The notes under the pieces were generated by a model. The model was not told where the DNA came from. It did no database searches and saw nothing but the letters and a program-made list of their open reading frames with translations. The position numbers were made by a program, and so were the translations under genes. 64,000 nt of DNA from Vibrio sp. JC009 (GTDB lineage Bacteria; Pseudomonadota; Gammaproteobacteria; Enterobacterales; Vibrionaceae). The stretch covers positions 434,001-498,000 of the forward strand of contig NZ_CP092107.1 in NCBI RefSeq assembly GCF_029016485.1, in the 5' to 3' direction. Of this stretch, positions 55,037-63,910 are shown in pieces; the stretch's first letter is position 1, and each line of letters begins with the position of its first letter.

Positions 55037-55798
55037 TTAAGGCGCGCCATTCCAGCGCTTAAGCAAAACGGAGTACTCTTCCGTTTCCTTGAATTCTCTC
55101 AGCGCGCGGGATACCTGCTCCAGGATTTCAGGATCAGTATTAAGATTGGTGGCAAGATAGTAGGTGTCATTTTTGCCAGACTCAAAAGAATAGACTTTCT
55201 TCAGGACTTTCTCAGGCTCATCACCATTTCGTTTAACGATATGAAAGGCAACGGTATCATCCATCGGCCAGAGGTCAATCCGGCCAAATTTCAGTTTCAT
55301 GTAATTTCGTTCGTATGAATCATGCCCACTAATCCGGGTTAGATTTTCAACCGGGATCCCCTTTGCGATTAATACCGTTTCCCGGGAATCGTTGATCGTC
55401 GTGCCGACGGTATAATTGTTAAGGTCTTCTATCGAATCTACTTCAATGTCATGCCTGTTATACAAGGTATAAATCGATTGAGCGGAACTGCAGAGCGAAC
55501 CAACCCATAGAAAACGTTCCTCGCGGCTTGGTACCCTTCTCATGGAAAAAATAAATACGTTTTTAGTTCTTTCCGTTGTAACCATTCCCCGCGCCCAGGG
55601 CAAGACCTCTAAGGTGTACTCAAGCGAAGTCCTTTTCATCACAGCTTTTATGATGTCGACAGATAACCCCTTGAGCTTGCCATCTTCAACATAGTTATAG
55701 GGAGGATAGTCTTCAGTAATAATGCGGATAGGTTCAGCACATACCGAAAAGCAGGCAATCAGCAGGAAAAACCAGCAACACATTCTTATAGCAGGCAT
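55037..55798 (-). CDS. Periplasmic solute-binding protein, SBP_bac_3-like
   Basis: 253 residues; signal peptide ending SVCAE. Domain pattern of family 3 binding proteins: IRIITEDYPPYNYVEDGKLKG (YPPYNY and GLSVDII), VLPWARGMVTTERTKN, YTVGTTINDSRE, and DLWPMDDTVAFHIV. Such single-gene Vibrio proteins often bind amino acids or act as sensors without a transporter. No permease or ATPase gene is beside it. Ligand unknown; the terminator of the symporter gene lies just downstream. Confidence 0.82.
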   Translation of the reverse strand: MPAIRMCCWFFLLIACFSVCAEPIRIITEDYPPYNYVEDGKLKGLSVDIIKAVMKRTSLEYTLEVLPWARGMVTTERTKNVFIFSMRRVPSREERFLWVGSLCSSAQSIYTLYNRHDIEVDSIEDLNNYTVGTTINDSRETVLIAKGIPVENLTRISGHDSYERNYMKLKFGRIDLWPMDDTVAFHIVKRNGDEPEKVLKKVYSFESGKNDTYYLATNLNTDPEILEQVSRALREFKETEEYSVLLKRWNGAP

Positions 55799-55886
55799 TC
55801 AGACGGCACTCCAAGCTTGTCCGGTGATATTTACAATGTGGAATAAGCGTCAACGAGAATCAAGTGATTTTTACTTCATCACAAAA

Positions 55887-56909
55887 CTATCGTGTACGCT
55901 CTTCCTCTCTTTTAAACGTCCAGGCAATGAAGCGGCTTACCTTCTGTCCCTGACTCATCTCCACAATCCGGACTTCGCTAGCGCCCGCTTTTTCAAGGTT
56001 TTTGCGCATCCAGCGGACGTTTTCTTTTTTGGAGATCAGAGTGGAAAACCACAGCACCTGATCAGCAAACTCTCTGCTTTCAAAGGCCATATTTTTGATA
56101 AATGCTGCCTCCCCTCCCGGGCACCACAACTCGGCTTTCTGGCCGCCGAAGTTCAGTTTTGGCTGTTTGCTTTTTAACACTTGAGAGACTGGCTGACCAC
56201 GTTTACCCCGGTTTGCACTCAGGTTCTTCAACTTGCGGTCTGTGCCCTGCTGTGCTTCCTGCAACGACTTATGGAACGGAGGATTACAGAAAGTGACGTC
56301 ATAAAACTCACCCGGCTTGATGATATTTTCGAACAGATAGCGGCTGTTATCCTGCAGCCTGCACTCTATCTTTCCCTTCAGTACCGGGTTATTTGAAACT
56401 ATGCTGCTGGCCACTTTCACCGAAACCGGGTCGATATCGCTGGCGGTAAAATGCCAGCCATATTCTGCTGCCCCGATAATGGGATAAATGCAGTTTGCGC
56501 CCGTGCCAATATCCAGCGCCCGCACCTGCTCTGGCTTTTTCCCTTCAGATTCTTTTTGTAGCAACTCTGCCATTCTGTGAATGTAATCTGCCCTGCCCGG
56601 TATCGGCGGACAAAGGTAGCCTTCGGGAATATCCCAGGAAGTGACACCGTAATGCAGGGCAAGCAAAGCGCGGTTTAGCATTTTTACCGCAACGGGGTCG
56701 GAAAAGTTAATGCTTGAGTCGCCCTTAGGATTTTTGATGACATACTTTTGCAGCTCAGGCAAAGCATCAACCAGAGCCTTAAAGTTATACCGGCCTTTGT
56801 GTTTGTTCTTTGAATGTAAGCCAGACTGGCCCGGCACTTTGATCACTTTCGTTTTCGGTGTGTTTGCGGCGCGGTTTGAATTACGGCCCGGATTGACTGC
56901 TTTGCTCAT
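55887..56909 (-). CDS. rlmF: 23S rRNA (adenine-1618-N6)-methyltransferase RlmF
   Basis: 340 residues. A basic N-terminal extension ([21 protein letters not shown]) leads to a Rossmann methyltransferase domain: SAM motif [17 protein letters not shown] (about 130), [10 protein letters not shown], and catalytic NPPF in [11 protein letters not shown] near residue 206. It methylates A1618 of 23S rRNA on the assembling ribosome. Single gene; a longer N-terminal part than in E. coli is probable but unremarkable. Confidence 0.92.
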   Translation of the reverse strand: MSKAVNPGRNSNRAANTPKTKVIKVPGQSGLHSKNKHKGRYNFKALVDALPELQKYVIKNPKGDSSINFSDPVAVKMLNRALLALHYGVTSWDIPEGYLCPPIPGRADYIHRMAELLQKESEGKKPEQVRALDIGTGANCIYPIIGAAEYGWHFTASDIDPVSVKVASSIVSNNPVLKGKIECRLQDNSRYLFENIIKPGEFYDVTFCNPPFHKSLQEAQQGTDRKLKNLSANRGKRGQPVSQVLKSKQPKLNFGGQKAELWCPGGEAAFIKNMAFESREFADQVLWFSTLISKKENVRWMRKNLEKAGASEVRIVEMSQGQKVSRFIAWTFKREEERTR

Positions 56910-56982
56910 TGCTCTTCTGCGGAAGTTAAAACTGAGGCCGTATTGTGACGCCTTTCGTTCAACGACGCCAGCAACATATGCC

Positions 56983-58899
56983 TCAGCTTGTTAACGGGAA
57001 GCTAAATCTGAAGTGCGCACCATGGTCGGAATCCACGCAACTGATCTGCCCCTTAAGCTTTTTGGTGACCAGATTATAGCAGATGGACATACCCAGACCT
57101 GAGCCGCCTTTACCGCGAGTGGTAGTAAAGAAGGGTTCAAACACTTTATCTCGCTGTGAACTGTCTAAACCAGAGCCGTTGTCCAGATAATCGATGAAAA
57201 CACGGTTATTCTTCATTTTCAGCTGAACCCGGATCTCACCATCCCGGTGTTCTTTAAAGCCATGTTTGATGGAGTTCATTATCAGGTTGGTAAATATCTG
57301 CACAAGCGCACCGGGGTAAGTTGTCAAAACGATGGCCTGTTCAGGCTCCACAATAACCTTGTGATTTCCTTTTTTCAGCTCCGGGCTCAGGCTCCGGGCA
57401 ATCTCTTCAACATATTCACCTAGCTCCAGTTCACGGGTCATGTCGCTGCTCTGGTCAACCGCCACCAGCTTAAAGTTCTGTATCAGATCAATGGCCCGGT
57501 TAAGGTTAAACTGCAGAATCTCCACTGCATCGGTTGTTGCTGAAATCAGGTTTTCAACTGATGAACGCTGAAGTTGTCCGCTGGTATATTCATTTTCAAA
57601 ACCTTTAAACAGTTCAGACAGGTGCGAAGCCGCCGTCACACTTACGCCAAGAGGCGTATTAATTTCGTGAGCAACACCGGTAACAACATTGCCCAGTGCC
57701 GACATTTTTTCCGCTTCTATCAGCTGCGTCTGAGTATCCTGAAGATTGCGAAGAGAGACTTCCAGTGCCTCCGTTCTCTCTCTTACCTTTTGCTCCAGGT
57801 TTTCATTAAGCTCGATGATCTGCTGCTCTTTCTGGCGCCTGTCGGTAATATTGGTTGAAACCCCGCCGGTTCCCATCAGGTTATTGTTCTCATCAAAAAT
57901 GGGGAACTTGGCCGACATAAAGTACTCGGTTCTTTCTTTAAGCTTTATCTCTTCATCAAACACCACAGGGCTTGCTTTCATGGCAACAAGCCTGTCATGT
58001 TCCAATAGCCTTTGCGCAGTTTCCGGAGCAAAAAGATCAGAAACAGTATGGCCAACGCCACTCTCTCCCGTTGTGCTGATCGCAGACAGATACTGCTGAT
58101 TCATCATAGTATAACGCCCTTCCAGATCTTTGGCGTAAATCAATGAGGGACTGTTATCAATAATGGCGTGGATCAGGCGCTCCGTTTTATCCCGCTCAGC
58201 AAGAGCCTGATGCAGATTCGACTGCATGGTATTAATCGCACGGTAAACTTTATCAATGGCATCACCTTCGCCATCCTTTCTGTCCGGGATCTGCAGAAGT
58301 TGTTCCGGGTTCGCCAAATCGGCCTTATTTGCCCACCCGGCCAGATTATTCAGGTGCCGGATAACTAACCTTTCAACCAGCATCAAAATACAGATGGACA
58401 TAAAAAACGTCTTCATGCCCTGCGTAAGCAAGATAATGATCGCCTTATCAAACAGCTGTCGGTAAATTTCCGAAAGTGTGGCTGAGATCCTCAGTTCGCC
58501 AATGTAAATTAATTCACCGTCGGTATTGGTGAAACTGATGGGATAGATCTGCTCAAGACCGTTACTCACATCCCTGTCACCTAACTGAATCACTGGATTC
58601 TGATAGGTATCGAGTACTTCAGCGTAGACAATGCCGCTTTGAGCCAGCAAACCATCTAAAATACTCTCCATCACTTCCTTATCCAACTTCCACATAGCAA
58701 CCGCAATTGCAGGCAAGCTGGTATCTTCAACTTTAACTAAAGATTGATCCAGAGAGTTCCGGGATTCCCGGTAATCGGTATACAGCTGGATCGAGGTAGC
58801 CACAACAGCTAAAACAGAGCTGAGCAATAGAATCCAAAACAGCAGTCGCAATGACAACTTTTCACTGTTACGGGATAATATTGATGCGGAATTCTTCAT
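56983..58899 (-). CDS. PAS-containing sensor histidine kinase
   Basis: 638 residues. Two membrane helices (about 20-40 and 160-180) bracket a periplasmic sensor of about 120 residues; then a linker, a PAS domain ([21 protein letters not shown], about 245-360), a coiled coil ([20 protein letters not shown]), the H box [11 protein letters not shown] with phosphorylated His near 409, and a full ATPase domain ([26 protein letters not shown]). No response regulator gene adjoins it. It diverges, 119 bases apart, from a periplasmic binding protein gene that could supply its ligand sensor. Confidence 0.9.
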   Translation of the reverse strand: MKNSASILSRNSEKLSLRLLFWILLLSSVLAVVATSIQLYTDYRESRNSLDQSLVKVEDTSLPAIAVAMWKLDKEVMESILDGLLAQSGIVYAEVLDTYQNPVIQLGDRDVSNGLEQIYPISFTNTDGELIYIGELRISATLSEIYRQLFDKAIIILLTQGMKTFFMSICILMLVERLVIRHLNNLAGWANKADLANPEQLLQIPDRKDGEGDAIDKVYRAINTMQSNLHQALAERDKTERLIHAIIDNSPSLIYAKDLEGRYTMMNQQYLSAISTTGESGVGHTVSDLFAPETAQRLLEHDRLVAMKASPVVFDEEIKLKERTEYFMSAKFPIFDENNNLMGTGGVSTNITDRRQKEQQIIELNENLEQKVRERTEALEVSLRNLQDTQTQLIEAEKMSALGNVVTGVAHEINTPLGVSVTAASHLSELFKGFENEYTSGQLQRSSVENLISATTDAVEILQFNLNRAIDLIQNFKLVAVDQSSDMTRELELGEYVEEIARSLSPELKKGNHKVIVEPEQAIVLTTYPGALVQIFTNLIMNSIKHGFKEHRDGEIRVQLKMKNNRVFIDYLDNGSGLDSSQRDKVFEPFFTTTRGKGGSGLGMSICYNLVTKKLKGQISCVDSDHGAHFRFSFPLTS

Positions 58900-59018
58900 C
58901 CTGGCCTATTGGGGGGTAGTTTTAATTAATCTATACGCAAGTATAGGCAAAACTGATAACTTAAGCTCCCGACTCTTTGCTAAACTGTTAATAATCTGAC
59001 TAAAATCTTGGTGATTTT

Positions 59019-60116
59019 ATGCTAAAGCCTCTTATTTCTGCTACGGTTCAGTGCCTTCGGACCACTGCTGCCATATTAATGATAGTTTGGTCAGGCATAA
59101 CACTGGCAAACTCAGCACCAGCCAAGCCAACGATTTTAGTTATCCATAGCTGGCATGACATTTTATGGGACAGGCTTTGGGAAAAAGCCCTGCATGACAA
59201 ATTGGGCGCAAAATACCATCTGGTTCGCTATGATCTGGATGCTATGCGTTCCACTCCGGAACAACTGGCCAATAATGCAGACACGGCCTGGGAAATGTAT
59301 CAATCTCTTAACCCCACTCTGGTCATTCTTGGAGATGATGAAGCCCTCAGAATGATGGGATTAAGGTTTGCGTACAAACTGCCCGTTGTTTATCTGGGCA
59401 TCAACAATAATCCAAGGCATCTGGTCGCGGATATTATTCCACGCAATATTACCGGCGTAATTGAGCGCCCGCTATATGAACGCGCGATTCGTCATATCGT
59501 TCAATTACTGCCATCGGGCGCAGACAAGGTTCTCTTCTTAAACGATGCCCCTCAAACCGAATCCAGCGTAACCAAAATCAGCAATATCTTTAACGGCAAT
59601 ACTTCAACCAAAGTGGGCAAAATCACCTTTGAGCTCAAAGTGACCAATAACTGGGAGACATGGCAGCAATATGTTCTTACCGCTAAGTCTTCTGGTTACG
59701 ATGCCATCCTGTTTGATTCCCGTTACCTGATTCATAACAAGCAAGGGGCTTATGTGGAGCCTGAATCCGGAGTGGTTCGCTGGATGTCCCGAAACTCTGA
59801 CTTACCCACGTTCAATTTCTACGAAGATTCAATCGGCCCCGGTTTGTCCGCCGGCGGCTGGGTTTTATCAGGATACGGTATCGGTTTATACGCCGCGGAT
59901 ATTGTATTAGATATCCTGGAAAACGGGAAAAAACCGGAAGAGATCTACCCCGTCTACTTTGACAAAGGCGAGTTTATATTCAGCCGCACCCAGCTTGATA
60001 AATGGGATATCACTTTACCCGAGGAGATCAAAAGTAAGGCAACTTTTGCCGAAGACCTGCACCAGCTCTATCATTTCGAGTGCAAGCAGCCTTCCGCATC
60101 TGTCTGTTTCGATTAG
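59019..60116 (+). CDS. Periplasmic ABC_sub_bind-type protein
   Basis: 365 residues with a signal peptide ending ITLANS. It resembles the sugar-binding-like ABC_sub_bind family: TILVIHSWHDILWDRLWEKAL, SLNPTLVILGDDEALRMMG, LPVVYLGINNNPRH and GYGIGLYAADIVLDILENGKKP. Such proteins in Vibrio are often paired with two-component kinases as extracytoplasmic sensors. It is divergent from a PAS histidine kinase across a 119-base gap, which fits that pairing. No transporter genes are nearby; ligand unknown. Confidence 0.75.
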   Translation: MLKPLISATVQCLRTTAAILMIVWSGITLANSAPAKPTILVIHSWHDILWDRLWEKALHDKLGAKYHLVRYDLDAMRSTPEQLANNADTAWEMYQSLNPTLVILGDDEALRMMGLRFAYKLPVVYLGINNNPRHLVADIIPRNITGVIERPLYERAIRHIVQLLPSGADKVLFLNDAPQTESSVTKISNIFNGNTSTKVGKITFELKVTNNWETWQQYVLTAKSSGYDAILFDSRYLIHNKQGAYVEPESGVVRWMSRNSDLPTFNFYEDSIGPGLSAGGWVLSGYGIGLYAADIVLDILENGKKPEEIYPVYFDKGEFIFSRTQLDKWDITLPEEIKSKATFAEDLHQLYHFECKQPSASVCFD

Positions 60117-60151
60117 CAAAAAACCACCTCAAATGATCAATATCTTATTTT

Positions 60152-60170
60152 ACTGAAATCATGTTTTGAT
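60152..60170. promoter_or_regulatory. Weak KdgR-like box
   Basis: ACTGAAATCATGTTTTGAT resembles the KdgR consensus AATRAAAYRNYRTTTYATT at 15 of 19 positions (N counted as a match). It may cooperate with the stronger site at 60264. Confidence 0.35.
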
Positions 60171-60218
60171 TATCACTTATCTTATTGTATGATAAATGCA
60201 TGCCGTTTTATTGGTGCT

Positions 60219-60234
60219 TATGATCTGGTTCACA
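60219..60234. promoter_or_regulatory. CRP-like site upstream of kdgK
   Basis: TATGA-TCTGGT-TCACA, one mismatch from TGTGA-N6-TCACA, 110 bases before the kdgK ATG. It suits catabolite control of a sugar-acid operon. Confidence 0.5.
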
Positions 60235-60263
60235 AAACAGCATTGAAATCATAATCACACTTT

Positions 60264-60282
60264 AATAAAACATCATTTCAAA
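60264..60282. promoter_or_regulatory. KdgR-like operator upstream of kdgK-eda
   Basis: AATAAAACATCATTTCAAA matches 17 of 19 positions of the KdgR consensus AATRAAAYRNYRTTTYATT, 62 bases before the kdgK start. KdgR is the IclR-family repressor of pectin/uronate catabolism in gammaproteobacteria. No kdgR gene is in the window. Confidence 0.55.
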
Positions 60283-60343
60283 TATATTGACCACTAAAGT
60301 ATCGACAGCAATAATGGCGATATTCGACTAACGGAGACGAGTA

Positions 60344-61270
60344 ATGAATGTGGAACGCATAGCCATCATCGGGGAATGCATGGTTGAGCTTAGAAAAGTA
60401 GGTTCAGAGCTTCAACAGGGCTTTGGTGGCGATACGCTAAACACCGCAACCTATCTTTCTCGCCTGACAGAGGGAAAAGGAAAAACCATTTCTTATGTGA
60501 CAGGTCTTGGTAAAGACTCTTTCAGTAAGGAGATGCTGCAAAGCTGGAACCAGGAAAATATCAATACTGATCTGGTGCAGATATCGGACAGCAAACTACC
60601 GGGCATTTATGCCATTGAAACGGCACCGGATGGTGAGCGCAGTTTCTACTACTGGCGCAATGATTCTGCAGCAAAATACTGGCTACGAGATCGTCCTCTG
60701 CCGGAGTTTATCTCTGAACTGTCGCAAAACCAGATGATTTATATCAGCGGGATCAGTCTTGCCATTCTTCCTGAAGACTGCCGGGAAATGCTACTAAATG
60801 TGCTGGAAGCCTGCCGTAAAGATGGCGTTTTGATTGCTTTTGACAACAATTACCGTCCAAGGCTATGGGAAAGCTCTGAAAATGCCCAAAGCTGGTATCA
60901 GCATGTCTTAAAACTCACTGATATCGCGTTCCTGACTTACGATGATGAAGAAGCCCTGTGGGGTGATACATCAGAAGAGCAAGCCATTGCACGCACCCAG
61001 GATCTTGGTGTATCAGAGATCGTCATCAAACGTGGTGGTGATGCATGTTTTGTCATCACACCAGAGGCCAGATATTCAGTTGCACCGGCGCCTGTTAGCA
61101 ATATTATTGATACAACCGCAGCCGGTGATTCATTCAGTGCAGGTTATCTTGCAAAACGTATTCTTGGAGGCTCCTGTGAGGAGTCTGCCGCAGCCGGTCA
61201 TAAAGTTGCCGGAACCGTTATTCAGTATCGCGGCGCTGTTATCAATAAAGACGTGATGCCAACCATTTAA
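60344..61270 (+). CDS. kdgK: 2-keto-3-deoxygluconate kinase KdgK
   Basis: 308 residues of the PfkB family. N-terminal IAIIGECMVELRKVG, glycine-rich QQGFGGDTLNTATYL, and C-terminal DTTAAGDSFSAGYLA (catalytic Asp near 262) with anion-hole glycines. It phosphorylates 2-keto-3-deoxygluconate to KDPG, the substrate of the next gene's product. Ribosome site GGAGACGAG before the ATG. First gene of the operon kdgK-eda-yhcH-like, downstream of KdgR- and CRP-like sites. Spacing of 10 bases to eda. Confidence 0.92.
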   Translation: MNVERIAIIGECMVELRKVGSELQQGFGGDTLNTATYLSRLTEGKGKTISYVTGLGKDSFSKEMLQSWNQENINTDLVQISDSKLPGIYAIETAPDGERSFYYWRNDSAAKYWLRDRPLPEFISELSQNQMIYISGISLAILPEDCREMLLNVLEACRKDGVLIAFDNNYRPRLWESSENAQSWYQHVLKLTDIAFLTYDDEEALWGDTSEEQAIARTQDLGVSEIVIKRGGDACFVITPEARYSVAPAPVSNIIDTTAAGDSFSAGYLAKRILGGSCEESAAAGHKVAGTVIQYRGAVINKDVMPTI

Positions 61271-61280
61271 GGAGAAATTC

Positions 61281-61904
61281 GTGAAAACCCTAAACCAACA
61301 ACTTGAAGAGATCAAAGTCGTTCCTGTTATTGCTATTAAAGAGGCATCAAAAGCGGCAAAGCTTGCACAGGTACTTATCGAAAACGGCCTTCCATGCGCG
61401 GAAGTGACTTTCCGTACCGAGCAGGCCGCTCAGGCGATCAAGAATATGCGTGAAGCCTACCCGCAAATGCTTATCGGTGCCGGTACTGTACTAAACAGTG
61501 AGCAGGTTGATCAGGCTATTGACGCTGGCGTCGACTTTATCGTAAGCCCGGGGTTCAACCCGACTACCGTTAAGTACTGCCAGCAGCGCGGCGTCACTAT
61601 TGTTCCTGGTGTAAACAACCCTAGTCTGGTTGAGCAGGCAATGGAAATGGGTCTGACTACACTTAAATTCTTCCCGGCTGAACCTTCCGGCGGCACAGGC
61701 ATGCTAAAAGCGCTGTCTGCGGTTTACCCGATTAAATTTATGCCAACCGGCGGCGTTAACCCTAAAAACGTGAAAGACTACCTTGCTATTCCAAGCGTTC
61801 TGGCTTGTGGCGGCACATGGATGGTTCCGAACAACCTGATTGACGAAGAAAGATGGGATGAACTGGCAGAGCTGGTTGCTGAAGTTGCAAACATCATTGC
61901 TTAA
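61281..61904 (+). CDS. eda: KDPG/KHG aldolase Eda
   Basis: 207 residues, the normal length. Class I aldolase features: VVPVIAIKEASKAAKLAQVL, Glu in CAEVTFRT (about 43), and Schiff-base Lys in TLKFFPAEPSGGTGMLKAL (about 129). It splits 2-keto-3-deoxy-6-phosphogluconate to pyruvate and glyceraldehyde 3-phosphate, finishing the pathway begun by KdgK. AAGGAGA precedes the start at 61281. It lies 9 bases before the next gene, so all three are co-transcribed. Confidence 0.95.
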   Translation: MKTLNQQLEEIKVVPVIAIKEASKAAKLAQVLIENGLPCAEVTFRTEQAAQAIKNMREAYPQMLIGAGTVLNSEQVDQAIDAGVDFIVSPGFNPTTVKYCQQRGVTIVPGVNNPSLVEQAMEMGLTTLKFFPAEPSGGTGMLKALSAVYPIKFMPTGGVNPKNVKDYLAIPSVLACGGTWMVPNNLIDEERWDELAELVAEVANIIA

Positions 61905-61913
61905 GGTTGCTCA

Positions 61914-62378
61914 ATGTTATTTGGAAATATTAACCAGTTAGATCTTCTTCCCTACACCTATACCAGGCTACGCAGCTGTATAGATGAGGCGATGGCTATC
62001 GCCAGAGAAAATGAAGATGGCAACTACCCTCTTTCTGATAGCCGCATCTTTGTTGTACTTGCTTCGGCACAAACAGAGCCGGTAGGCCAGAGAGCTGCAG
62101 AGATTCACAAAAAGTACATCGACGTTCAGATCCTTCTTGAAGGTGAAGAGCAACTTGGCTACTCCAATCAGCTTGATGAAGAAACCAGAAAGATTGAAGT
62201 ACTGCCGGATGATCTGCTTTTTGTCGATGAGGTTACACATGAAAACTTCGTCACTCTGACTCCGGGAGATTTCGCCCTGTTCTACCCTAACCAGATTCAC
62301 AGGCCTCTATGTGCATCCGGAGAGCCGGGAGCAGTGAGAAAAGCGATTATTAAAATTCCGCATGAATTGTTCTCGTAA
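61914..62378 (+). CDS. YhcH/YjgK/YiaL-family cupin protein
   Basis: 154 residues of the DUF386 (YhcH/YiaL) cupin family: EIHKKYIDVQILLEGEEQL carries candidate metal-binding His and Glu residues, and FALFYPNQIHRPLCAS the second motif. Relatives lie in sialate, galactoside and uronate operons and may act as sugar anomerases or isomerases. Here it would process a sugar-acid intermediate or open ring forms ahead of KdgK. Last gene of the operon; a strong terminator follows. Confidence 0.85.
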   Translation: MLFGNINQLDLLPYTYTRLRSCIDEAMAIARENEDGNYPLSDSRIFVVLASAQTEPVGQRAAEIHKKYIDVQILLEGEEQLGYSNQLDEETRKIEVLPDDLLFVDEVTHENFVTLTPGDFALFYPNQIHRPLCASGEPGAVRKAIIKIPHELFS

Positions 62379-62382
62379 ATAG

Positions 62383-62410
62383 AAATGCCCGGTTTATCCG
62401 GGCATTTTTC
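62383..62410 (+). terminator. Terminator of the kdgK-eda operon
   Basis: Stem AAATGCCCGG/CCGGGCATTT (62383-62392 with 62398-62407) and a T run, 5 bases after the last stop codon. It also lies downstream of the convergent LacI-type gene. Confidence 0.92.
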
Positions 62411-62452
62411 TATGACTCTCAATTCTAATGTGTAAATTTATCATTAAGCGTT

Positions 62453-63412
62453 TTATCGCCGGTTTACTACAGACTCTCTCGCAACCAACTTACCCGCAAT
62501 CAGAGGCTGCTCAGAAACCGGCTTACTTCCGACACTCTCATCTAATTGGGCAATCGCCGCTTCCACCAGTTTTTCTGACGGGTAACTGATACAGGTCAGC
62601 GCCGGAGTTAACTGGCTCGCCAGTGAAGAGTTCTCCAGGGACATAATGGACACTTCCTGAGGCGTTGCCAGATTGAAATCTTTCAGAAGTTTCATGGCAA
62701 TGGCTGCCTGACTGTCGCGCATAACAATCAGAGCAGTGAATGGATGATAACTGTTAAGCAGAGTCAGCATTGCCTGCTCGGCATCACCCTCTGCTTCTAC
62801 AATCAGCTGGCGGTTGATGGGAATCGCCATATTCTGAAGAGAGGTTTTATACCCTTCCAGAACCTGCTGCGATGCAATGCCTCTGTCATCAAGCACGATG
62901 GCGATACTGGTGTGCCCCTGACTGGACAGATAACGGCAGGCACTTTCGCAGGCAAAATGATAGTCGTAACCAATAGCTCTGTGGTGCGAGCTCACTCTGG
63001 TATCAATGGCAATCACCTTATCGTCGACCGATTCAGGCAACTCGCCACCCAGCGCAATTATGGCTTCACAATGGCGACCATTAAGTTCTTCAATAAGACG
63101 GGCGCGCTCCTGCACGGTATCAGCAAAGTGCACCAGCATATGCTTACCTTTTTGCTTTAACGCTTTTGCCAGAAGTGGCAGATAGGTGGATACCTGACCG
63201 GCATCGGTAGAAGAAAGAATCACCCCGATATAGTCAGAGCTCTGGTTCGCCAGATTCTGAGCCGCTGCACTCGGGCGGTAATTTAACTCTTCGGCCGCTC
63301 TTAACACCGCTTCCCGGCTTTCTGCTTTTACACCACGACTGCCGCTCATCACGCGGGAAACCGTTGCTTTGGAAACATTGGCAAGGCGAGAAACATCTGT
63401 AATGGTGACCAT
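62453..63412 (-). CDS. LacI-family transcriptional regulator
   Basis: 319 residues. The N-terminal helix-turn-helix TITDVSRLANVSKATVSRVM with hinge YRPSAAAQNLANQ is the LacI signature; the rest is a periplasmic-binding-like effector domain (SDYIGVILSSTDAG, ALIVMRDSQAAIAMK). Effector not known. It is convergent with the kdgK operon and next to a chbA-like PTS gene end, so it might control either; LacI-type operators were seen only in the dhaM/symporter region. No operator was found before its own gene. Confidence 0.9.
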   Translation of the reverse strand: MVTITDVSRLANVSKATVSRVMSGSRGVKAESREAVLRAAEELNYRPSAAAQNLANQSSDYIGVILSSTDAGQVSTYLPLLAKALKQKGKHMLVHFADTVQERARLIEELNGRHCEAIIALGGELPESVDDKVIAIDTRVSSHHRAIGYDYHFACESACRYLSSQGHTSIAIVLDDRGIASQQVLEGYKTSLQNMAIPINRQLIVEAEGDAEQAMLTLLNSYHPFTALIVMRDSQAAIAMKLLKDFNLATPQEVSIMSLENSSLASQLTPALTCISYPSEKLVEAAIAQLDESVGSKPVSEQPLIAGKLVARESVVNRR

Positions 63413-63613
63413 ACTTACTACCCTGATTGAAGAGATTTACCGAACCGCGGGAAAACGGTTCCCGTTTTTTTCACTATTTTACCGAGCCATATAAGATCCA
63501 CAAGACTATTAGCAAAACTAAAGGTAAAGATTGAATATAAAACAGCCATCGTGTGGCAAAAAGTAACTCCATTTCGTGTATATACCTCCAAATAAAATAA
63601 CTTGCCTTAGAGG

Positions 63614-63632
63614 CTGACTCTTATACACAAAT
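63614..63632. repeat. Solitary IS50/Tn5 outside-end-like sequence
   Basis: CTGACTCTTATACACAAAT equals the Tn5 outside end (CTGACTCTTATACACAAGT) at 18 of 19 positions. No transposase gene and no partner end (TTGTGTATAAGAGTCAG) were seen in the flanks, so it may be a relict of an IS4/IS50-type element or a MITE end. It differs from the synthetic mosaic end used in sequencing kits at the fourth base and at the 3' end, which argues against adapter carry-over. Confidence 0.55.
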
Positions 63633-63651
63633 ATTAAGGTGGCCAAAAATG

Positions 63652-63839
63652 GTTCTCCCCCTTGAGTAAAAAAGCCTAACTGGTTGATAAAGTTAATAGA
63701 AGGGGGAGTTAGAGGGGGTTGGTTATACAATAATTAATTATATCGTTGAACCTTACTCCTCTAAGCAGCAACCCCTCCTAACCTCCCCTTGGATGTAACT
63801 TCTTCGAAAAACCGACCTTTCGTGTCTAAGGGGAGGAAC
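63652..63839. repeat. Nested inverted-repeat intergenic element
   Basis: Two pairs of arms: outer GTTCTCCCCCTTGAG (63652-63666) against CTAAGGGGAGGAAC (63826-63839), and inner GGGGGAGTTAGAGGGGGTTG (63701-63721 area) against the imperfect CAACCCCTCCTAACC-TCCCC (63769-63790). The whole 190 bases could fold into one long hairpin. It looks like a Vibrio-type dispersed intergenic repeat, but only one copy is present here. Confidence 0.5.
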
Positions 63840-63910
63840 TTTTCTCTGTCCCATTAGACTTATGTATCGAAGACAACCTTAGATGTTCAGCTTTAAGGCG
63901 CACCTAAATG

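Larger units (their letters stand above)
63413..63910. other. Non-coding region with repeats before chbA-like gene end
   Basis: About 500 bases without a supported gene. It holds the Tn5-like end at 63614 and nested inverted repeats of C-rich and G-rich blocks at 63652-63839, listed separately. The first 100 bases should carry the LacI-type gene promoter. The stretch near 63842-63910 shows nothing I can name. Confidence 0.6.

Noticed and set aside
63614..63632. Possible sequencing-adapter (mosaic end) contamination
   Set aside because: The mosaic end has T at the fourth base and ends ATCT; this site has A and ends AAAT, matching the natural Tn5 outside end instead.
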